The notes beneath the pieces are model-generated. The model saw only the letters and a list, made by a program, of their open reading frames with translations, did not search any database and was not told the DNA's origin. From assembly GCA_003661365.1 (NCBI GenBank), contig QMVZ01000044.1:1-10225 (forward strand): DNA of 10,225 nucleotides, given 5' to 3'. This DNA comes from Thermoproteota archaeon (GTDB lineage Archaea; Korarchaeota; Korarchaeia; Korarchaeales; Korarchaeaceae). Position numbers and translations under genes: made by a program. Positions within the stretch are counted from its first letter, which is position 1. Every line of letters begins with the position of its first letter. This document shows positions 5,521-10,225 of this stretch, one piece after another.

Positions 5521-6819
5521 ATGGGGGATGATGACGGATCAACCGACGGATTTATGAAGAAAACCCAGTATTCTGACCCATACAAACAATTTAACCCTAT
5601 ATCGAGAAAGTTTACATTTTTATCTAACAAAACCCAGAGCGGATCGAGAAAGTTGAGGAGGATCAAGAGCCTCTTAGCACTCTACTTGGCAACATTTGTG
5701 CTAAGACTGGGCTTTGGACAAATTGCTCTAATCTTACCCTGGAAACTGGCGGATCTGGGGGTTTCATACCAATCTTTAGGATTCATAATGGCCTCGAATT
5801 CACTTGCAGAAATGTTGGCGGCATTTCCTGCTGGCTTTCTTTCTGACAGGTTTAAGAGAAAACCGATAATAGTTGTTGGCCTTGCTGGAGCCAGCTTCTC
5901 ATTCTTACTATATCTCCTAGCGAACTCCGGGAAGATGTTGTTCGTAGCTCATGCCACCTTAGGGATATTTGAGGCGATGACTATATCTCCAGTTCTTGCT
6001 GCCATAGTTGACAGAACAACTGTGGGAGAAAGAGGACAAGCAATGGGGCTTTATAACTCAGTCGTCACAGCATCTTATGTTCTAGGGCCGGCTTTCGCTG
6101 GAATCGTATCAGGAAAGTGGGGAAAGAACGTTCCCTTCATTCTTTCAAGCCTTTTAGCCTTTATATCAATGATTTCAGTGCTTTTCTTGCTTAGGGAGGA
6201 AGATATACCAAAGATGGAAGCAAAAAACATACTAAAGGAATTTATTGGAGCTGTTAAGGATGTAAGAACAGCCATCCTCCTGCTTGTTTGGGTTGGAGCC
6301 TCAGCAATATTGGCTATAGGGGCTTCATTCATTCCAGTATATCTGAGAGGGCTAGGCTTCACTGAGTACCAAGCTGGCTGGGCTTTTGCGATCCTTGCAG
6401 CAATACTCGTGTCTTCATACGTCATATTCGGCAGGATTTCGGAGACAATAGGGAAGGGTAGGATGTCCTCTTTTGGCCTTGCCATGGTCAGCATCGGAGC
6501 ATTCTTCATAGGACTTGGGAGAACTGGAAGGTCGATGACGATAGGCTCTGCGTTGATAGGACTTGGAGCTGGCTCGTTTGCGCCTGCGGCCATGGCTTTG
6601 TTAGCTGACATCTCCCCTGAGAGCACAAGGGGATCTCTTATGGGGGCATATGACATGTCCTTTGCCCTGGGAGGATTTCTAGGGCCCTCCTTCGCTGGTT
6701 TAATCGTCGGCAGGTTTGGTTTTAGATCCCTCTTTTGGTTTAGCTCTTTGATACTCGTTGTCTGTACTATTCCATTTGCTTTGATGTTAAGGGAAGATTC
6801 CAAGAGATCCCTATCCTAG
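5521..6819 (+). CDS. Major facilitator superfamily transporter
   Basis: A 12-helix secondary transporter of the cytoplasmic membrane. Helices begin near residue 48. The loop between helices 2 and 3 carries the MFS motif A as GFLSDRFKRK (105-114), and a second, weaker copy (GRISETIGKGR, 304-314) marks the start of the C-terminal half. LADISPESTRGSLMGAYD at 361-378 is also family-typical. The closest style is drug-efflux or sugar-efflux-like carriers, but the substrate cannot be read from the sequence. The first 45 residues are polar, unlike usual MFS N-termini, and contain small repeated pieces (AAACCCAG at 5561 and 5630; ATCGAGAAAG at 5601 and 5643). Starts further in are possible: ATG 5554, or TTG 5653 preceded by a TATA-like TTTTTATC near 5617-5624. 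I keep ATG 5521 because of GGTGTGA seven bases upstream and the TATA box at 5492-5499. It stands 89 bases after the thioredoxin reductase. Confidence 0.86.
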   Translation: MGDDDGSTDGFMKKTQYSDPYKQFNPISRKFTFLSNKTQSGSRKLRRIKSLLALYLATFVLRLGFGQIALILPWKLADLGVSYQSLGFIMASNSLAEMLAAFPAGFLSDRFKRKPIIVVGLAGASFSFLLYLLANSGKMLFVAHATLGIFEAMTISPVLAAIVDRTTVGERGQAMGLYNSVVTASYVLGPAFAGIVSGKWGKNVPFILSSLLAFISMISVLFLLREEDIPKMEAKNILKEFIGAVKDVRTAILLLVWVGASAILAIGASFIPVYLRGLGFTEYQAGWAFAILAAILVSSYVIFGRISETIGKGRMSSFGLAMVSIGAFFIGLGRTGRSMTIGSALIGLGAGSFAPAAMALLADISPESTRGSLMGAYDMSFALGGFLGPSFAGLIVGRFGFRSLFWFSSLILVVCTIPFALMLREDSKRSLS

Positions 6820-6942
6820 CCCAAGATATAGCCGATTAGGCTTCAACAACTCCCTCAAGAACCAGTAACACCTTGTAAACTTATTTTTGTGATTCTTGAC
6901 CTGTTTCCGATGGAGAAGAGATAATAAGGCTTCAGAGTCCAG

Positions 6943-8802
6943 ATGGTATGGTCAGAACTGATGAATCTCGTGAAAAGAAGGAACTTAATCTTGATTCTCC
7001 TTTCTATTTTAGTGGCTGGTCCCACAACACTTGGCTTCCTGACTGACTTCGAGGTCTTAGCGGAAAACAATCAGCTTCCCTTCCAGCCTTACCACACGGA
7101 AACTGTAAACGGGGTATTATATCCGAGAATAGGAACTCCTGCCTTCGTTAGCCCAGGTGGAGGTTTCAAGGCTTATCTCGAGTATAAAGAGAGGGAATTC
7201 AAGGGTCAAAAGGACGTGAGATGGGAGGCGAAGCTATCATCCCTTTTCTCTCCAGGGGTGGATTACGCCCTTGAGGTTGTTGAGGTAACTTTCATCGATG
7301 AAATTGGGACCTGGGAGGTATCGCTTAAAGCTCCCTCTGACCTTCCAGATGGCTTGTATAACCTTTCATTTACGTGGAAGGAAGGAGGTATAGAGCGTAC
7401 CGAACCGAACTGCGTTGTAGTAAAATCTGATCTCAGCGAGCTAACGGTTGCCCTTCTTGGGGAGAGCCACTTCGGGATAAAAAGACAATTTGGATTTATC
7501 GCATTCTCAGAATCGCTAAAGGATGTTCTTAGGAGCGCTGAAGCCTTGGGAGTTGACCTAGTAATTCACACAGGGGACGTGATCGGAAACGCATATGACG
7601 AGGAAACCTTCCAAGCATTCTACAGGCTTCTTGTCGAGCTAAAGGTACCTGTCATGCTGACCTTGGGCAATGCAGATTGGGACACGGTTGAACACAACCT
7701 GTATTACTGGGAGAGCTACCTGGCTCCAATGGAGTACTCTACAGATTGGGGTCGGATCCACTTCGCAACGATAAACACCGACACCCAAACGGTCAAGGAC
7801 GAAAGCCTGGATTGGCTGAACGCAGATCTAGCAGCCCACGAAGAAGCCCCTGTAAAGGTTGTTTTCTTCCAATATGCCTACTGGGACGTATCTCCAAACG
7901 CCATGGCAAGGCTTCCAACCATATTTCAAGAACACAACGTAAACCTAGTCTTCTTCGGCCAGGACGGCACCGATGAGGTGAAGAAACCTCCAGAAGTTCC
8001 AGTTCTCACAATATCTCCTTTAACTACTCACTCTCCAATAAAAGGAGGGTTCAGGCTTGTAAAGATCTCTGAGGGAGCGGTGGAGACTCCAGAGAAAAGC
8101 GTTCCAAACTGGCTTTTGAACGTAACCTACCTTCAGAGAAACGATGGATCCTCAAAAGCAATGGGAATCTTGATAGAGTACGGTCAAAGCGAGGAGAAGT
8201 ATGGACTTGAAGATTTCATGCAAGAGAACCTCTTAAGATTGCAGTTACCAATTCTTTTGAAAGATGAGGGCCAGGAACCGAGCGTTGAAAACGCTCAGAT
8301 CCTTTGGATGAATAAAAAGAACGGGAAGATCGCAATGCTTGTTGAGACAACCCTAGCGCCTGGAGAGGATAAACTCGTAAAGGTATACCAAAAACCAGAC
8401 GACAAGCCACCGTCGATTGAACTTTTCCCTGAAATAGTCGTGAACACTGTGACGCTCTTCTATGAGCTGAAAGATAAAGGACTGGGAGCTCTGGGGATTG
8501 AGTTCTTCCACAGCGAAGATAATAGCACTTGGAATAGGCTTAAGCCGATAATAAGGGAAGACCACCCATTCTACCGGCTAGACGCCACTAGTTCACCAAT
8601 TTACATAAAGGCGACGGTGGTAGATGCTGCTGGAAACGAAGCCGATTTCTTCTGGGAGCTCGAAATTCCATCACTTGCGGGAACTCCTACGCCAACTCCT
8701 CAACCTCAACAACCTTCTAAGGTGGTCTTGGTTCTGATACCTTTGATTCTTGGAGCTTTGTTCGCAATCGTCTTACAACTTTACCTGAGGAGAAAGAAAT
8801 AA
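6943..8802 (+). CDS. Surface-anchored metallophosphoesterase-like protein with degenerate active site
   Basis: A 619-residue exported protein. It has an N-terminal signal or anchor helix (about 14-34), a beta-rich domain (55-165), a calcineurin-like phosphoesterase fold (about 167-375), further beta-rich segments including an Ig-like stretch (about 488-575), a Thr/Pro/Gln linker (581-591), a membrane helix (593-614) and a basic end (RRKK). The order of the five phosphoesterase motifs is recognisable but most key residues differ. DxH is E174-S-H176, GDxx is intact (G211-D212), GNH is G242-N243-A244, the isolated His is Q310 in VVFFQYAYW, and GHxH is G339-Q-D-G. It is probably not a normal two-metal phosphatase and may instead be a binding or structural surface protein. 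Three N-x-S/T sequons are present (N140, N393, N527). The start is ATG 6943 or, giving a cleaner signal sequence, ATG 6961. It has its own 123-base upstream gap and is convergent with the next gene. Confidence 0.82.
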   Translation: MVWSELMNLVKRRNLILILLSILVAGPTTLGFLTDFEVLAENNQLPFQPYHTETVNGVLYPRIGTPAFVSPGGGFKAYLEYKEREFKGQKDVRWEAKLSSLFSPGVDYALEVVEVTFIDEIGTWEVSLKAPSDLPDGLYNLSFTWKEGGIERTEPNCVVVKSDLSELTVALLGESHFGIKRQFGFIAFSESLKDVLRSAEALGVDLVIHTGDVIGNAYDEETFQAFYRLLVELKVPVMLTLGNADWDTVEHNLYYWESYLAPMEYSTDWGRIHFATINTDTQTVKDESLDWLNADLAAHEEAPVKVVFFQYAYWDVSPNAMARLPTIFQEHNVNLVFFGQDGTDEVKKPPEVPVLTISPLTTHSPIKGGFRLVKISEGAVETPEKSVPNWLLNVTYLQRNDGSSKAMGILIEYGQSEEKYGLEDFMQENLLRLQLPILLKDEGQEPSVENAQILWMNKKNGKIAMLVETTLAPGEDKLVKVYQKPDDKPPSIELFPEIVVNTVTLFYELKDKGLGALGIEFFHSEDNSTWNRLKPIIREDHPFYRLDATSSPIYIKATVVDAAGNEADFFWELEIPSLAGTPTPTPQPQQPSKVVLVLIPLILGALFAIVLQLYLRRKK

Positions 8803-8908
8803 CCCAAATTTCACTAGATTCCATGGATGATGGGTGAGAAAGGAAAACAACAGAGGATATGCTTGCTTCACTGAGATTATTCACTAAGAGTCAAAGTTTC
8901 GGAACAAC

Positions 8909-9913
8909 TCAAAATATGAAAACTTTGGTTTGGGCACCTCTTTTTTCTGCTAATAGCCTTTTTACCCTTCTTCTCAGCAACACCAACCCAATTATGGCAA
9001 AGATAGCAACCAGAGACATGCCAATCGTATTGTCTGGTCTGTTTTTGTCCAATTCCTGCAGAAAAGCCAGAAGTATTAGGAATGAAAGGGTTCCTGCAGC
9101 CAGCGAAAGCTTGTGCAAATCTGAGTTCTTCCAATCGAACCTCATCAGATAGGTTGCAATTCCAAAAGATAGCAGGGCTCCAAGCAAGGCAACAGCAAAC
9201 GGATCCTCGACAAAGTAGGGGAGAGCCATGAAAGTGAGGAAAAAGGCAGCGCTCCAAAAGACTCCGATGACGAAGTAAAAAACAGGCCTTTTGAGTTCTT
9301 GAGCACCCTTCCTTCCGCAAGTTACGGGCATCCTTTTGGCAATGTAAAGAAGTGCAACGGTCAGAATAATCGAAGAGAAGTACTGGGCTGGCGGAGATCT
9401 ATAAGGGGTCAAGAAGAAAAAGCCAATGAGGACAACCGCTCCAAGTAGTATAAGGAGAAAATTAAATGTCTTCTTACTTATCCAAGATTCTTCTCTTCTT
9501 TCGGGAAATGCAAGCTCAACAAGCAGTACTGGGATTGCTATGCTGAAAATTGCGTGGTAGATCGTTAACATCTCCGCCCAGATCCAGTTAATCCCCCACT
9601 GCCTTCCAAACTGACCTAGAATTCCGAGATCAGGCCAATTTGGATCAAAAAAGCTCTTCACCATGAGACCCTCTTCTATCACGCCATAAGCAGCTCCTAA
9701 CAAAACAAGAGTGCAAACGGACTTTCTCCACCTTATCGTGAGTTCTCTCATAATTAAACAGCCGCTGCCGTAGAGGGATACTATTAACAGAAAGCCAAGC
9801 GGGTTGAAGAACTCCGAGGGAGGAGCGGAACCAGAGAGCAACTCAGCTATTGCGGGTGATAGGAAGAAGAGAATTAAAGCTGGCTTCCTATTACCTTTGA
9901 GTTTAGAGTTCAT
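8909..9913 (-). CDS. Polytopic membrane protein of unknown function
   Basis: About ten hydrophobic helices in roughly 334 residues, with short loops and a basic C-terminal tail (RRRVKRLLAEKRG), hence an integral membrane protein. I do not recognise a named family, although the N-terminal half has a strongly patterned look: PAIAELLSGSAPP (residues 23-35, counted from the upstream TTG), MREL (58-61), YGVIEEGLMVKSFFDPNW (79-96) and YHAIFSIAIP with VE (122-136). The glutamates in the helix with EEG and the histidine H123 in a following helix resemble, in a loose way, intramembrane proteases of the CPBP type (EExxxR plus histidines), but the arginine and the later motifs are not obvious, so no enzymatic role is claimed. 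The frame opens at TTG 9922. ATG 9913 is preferred because the TATA-like TTTAATAT (9946..9939) predicts transcription starting near 9916. It faces the surface protein across a 106-base convergent gap without other features. Confidence 0.7.
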   Translation of the reverse strand: MNSKLKGNRKPALILFFLSPAIAELLSGSAPPSEFFNPLGFLLIVSLYGSGCLIMRELTIRWRKSVCTLVLLGAAYGVIEEGLMVKSFFDPNWPDLGILGQFGRQWGINWIWAEMLTIYHAIFSIAIPVLLVELAFPERREESWISKKTFNFLLILLGAVVLIGFFFLTPYRSPPAQYFSSIILTVALLYIAKRMPVTCGRKGAQELKRPVFYFVIGVFWSAAFFLTFMALPYFVEDPFAVALLGALLSFGIATYLMRFDWKNSDLHKLSLAAGTLSFLILLAFLQELDKNRPDNTIGMSLVAIFAIIGLVLLRRRVKRLLAEKRGAQTKVFIF

Positions 9914-9938
9914 TAACTTCAATTAATAACGGAGGATG

Positions 9939-9957
9939 ATATTAAAGAAAATTAAAG
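9939..9957 (-). promoter_or_regulatory. TATA-like box and 10-bp-spaced repeats upstream of the membrane protein
   Basis: On the minus strand TTTAATAT (9946..9939) is centred about 26 bases before 9916, just upstream of ATG 9913. The heptamer CTTTAAT occurs twice, at 9957..9951 and 9947..9941, ten bases apart or about one helical turn. The gap is divergent, with regulator-like genes on the other side, so the repeats could be an operator for one of them. AT-rich sequence makes chance repeats fairly likely. Confidence 0.35.
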
Positions 9958-9976
9958 TCGAACGATTGATGGAGAA

Positions 9977-10111
9977 TTGAATAGCTGTAGAGTTAAAAAT
10001 AGATTAATAGCGAACATCAAAGCACTATCAAAAATAGACTTTGCTGCAAAATATTATAGCAGGACTGAGTTCATAAGAGAAACAGTTTAGGAGAAAATTA
10101 GAGGAGATTGA
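9977..10111 (+). pseudogene. Ribbon-helix-helix regulator remnant with in-frame TAG
   Basis: From TTG 9977, preceded directly by GGAGAA, the frame gives 37 residues ending at TAG (10088-10090). The last third, FAAKYYSRTEFIRETV, closely resembles the second helix of CopG/MetJ-like ribbon-helix-helix proteins, whose typical pattern is SRSEFIREAVREKI. If the TAG is read as an amino acid the frame continues EKIRGD to TGA at 10109-10111, which is what the family pattern predicts. A single base change (for example AAG to TAG) would explain this. The N-terminal strand (CRVKNRLIANI) is a looser match. The probable result is an inactivated or shortened antitoxin or repressor of about 44 residues. The next gene's start follows one base after the TGA, so the two were probably an operon. 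It could also be chance similarity in a non-coding AT-rich region. Confidence 0.42.
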
Positions 10112-10112
10112 A

Positions 10113-10225
10113 GTGATAAAACCCGTAGATCTTAGTGACGAGGAGATCTATCAGCAAATAATATCTTATCTCAAGGATAAAGGAAGAGCATATCCCTCCG
10201 ACATCTGCATAGAGCTGGGAATTCC
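10113..10225 (+). CDS. Winged-helix-like regulator, N-terminal part (cut by window end)
   Basis: GTG start with GAGGAGAT (10101-10108) four bases upstream, a strong ribosome-binding site. Only 37 codons are visible: MIKPVDLSDEEIYQQIIS, then a helix with LKDKGRAYPSDICIELGI. The pattern of a helix, a short basic turn and a second helix of the form YPSDICIELGIP is what the first two helices of archaeal winged helix-turn-helix regulators look like (a helix, then ..sdia.elgl.). The domain beyond helix 2 lies outside the window, so neither a full HTH nor its partner domain can be confirmed. It follows the RHH remnant by one base and probably shared its transcript. It could equally be the N-terminus of a larger DNA-binding enzyme. 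Confidence 0.6.
   Translation, partial: MIKPVDLSDEEIYQQIISYLKDKGRAYPSDICIELGI

Noticed and set aside
6075..6803. 242-codon open frame on the minus strand inside the MFS gene
   Set aside because: It lies wholly antisense to transmembrane helices and motifs of the MFS protein and has no recognisable domain.
6855..6899. TCAAGAA and TTCTTGA inverted repeat (7 bp, 31-base spacer) between the MFS and surface-protein genes
   Set aside because: The long spacer and short arms make chance likely. It does not line up with a promoter or a terminator T-run.
6820..6942. Search for a tRNA or small RNA in the larger intergenic gaps
   Set aside because: No cloverleaf-like arms, T-loop (GGTTCRA) or box C/D-like motifs were found in 6820-6942, 8803-8908 or 9923-9976.
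7746..7976. 76-codon plus-strand frame inside the phosphoesterase-like gene
   Set aside because: The composition is arginine/serine/proline-rich and it is out of frame within a well-supported long gene.
83..9922. Possible annotation as a defence island or mobile element
   Set aside because: No nuclease, transposase, integrase, terminal repeats or CRISPR-like repeats were seen. The genes are metabolic, transport or envelope types.
10088..10090. TAG as a pyrrolysine codon
   Set aside because: Nothing in the window indicates pyrrolysine machinery, and the substituted site in RHH proteins is an ordinary surface position. A nonsense mutation is simpler.

Overview
The window looks like a stretch of chromosome from a thermophilic-type archaeon. 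The evidence is: TATA-like boxes about 26 bases upstream of several starts, many with little or no leader; a THEP1-type NTPase; an AbrB-PhoU fusion regulator of the kind common in archaea; arginine coded largely by AGG/AGA; frequent GTG/TTG starts; and N-x-S/T glycosylation sequons in exported proteins. The lineage cannot be fixed from sequence alone. A Thermoproteota or Korarchaeota relative is my best guess. I see no rRNA, tRNA, CRISPR array, insertion sequence or phage gene.

Layout. (1) Positions 1-1690: a minus-strand THEP1 NTPase, with a strong ribosome-binding-site-like sequence for a further minus-strand gene at the left edge. A divergent plus-strand pair follows: a sequon-rich membrane-anchored protein of unknown function and a 54-residue zinc ribbon starting at TTG. 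(2) 1689-2711: a minus-strand AbrB-PhoU regulator whose promoter carries two 10-bp direct repeats exactly 20 bp apart. (3) 2808-6819, plus strand: an ECF-transporter S component, a type II (eukaryote/Staphylococcus-like) pantothenate kinase, a thioredoxin reductase and an MFS transporter. (4) 6943-8802: a large surface protein with a metallophosphoesterase-like fold whose metal and catalytic residues are mostly substituted. (5) 8909-9913: a minus-strand multi-span membrane protein of unknown function. (6) 9977-10225: remains of a ribbon-helix-helix regulator with an in-frame TAG, followed by the 5' end of a winged-helix-like gene cut by the window end.

The clearest joint function is the S component plus pantothenate kinase. 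They are 14 bases apart and probably co-transcribed, which suggests that pantothenate is imported and phosphorylated as the entry to coenzyme A synthesis. Most archaea instead use pantoate kinase and phosphopantothenate synthetase. The thioredoxin reductase, MFS carrier, surface protein and membrane protein each appear to have their own promoters. All gaps between genes are under 200 bases and hold mainly promoter-like sequence. The observations I rank highest are the pantothenate salvage pair, the degenerate phosphoesterase and the amber-interrupted RHH gene.
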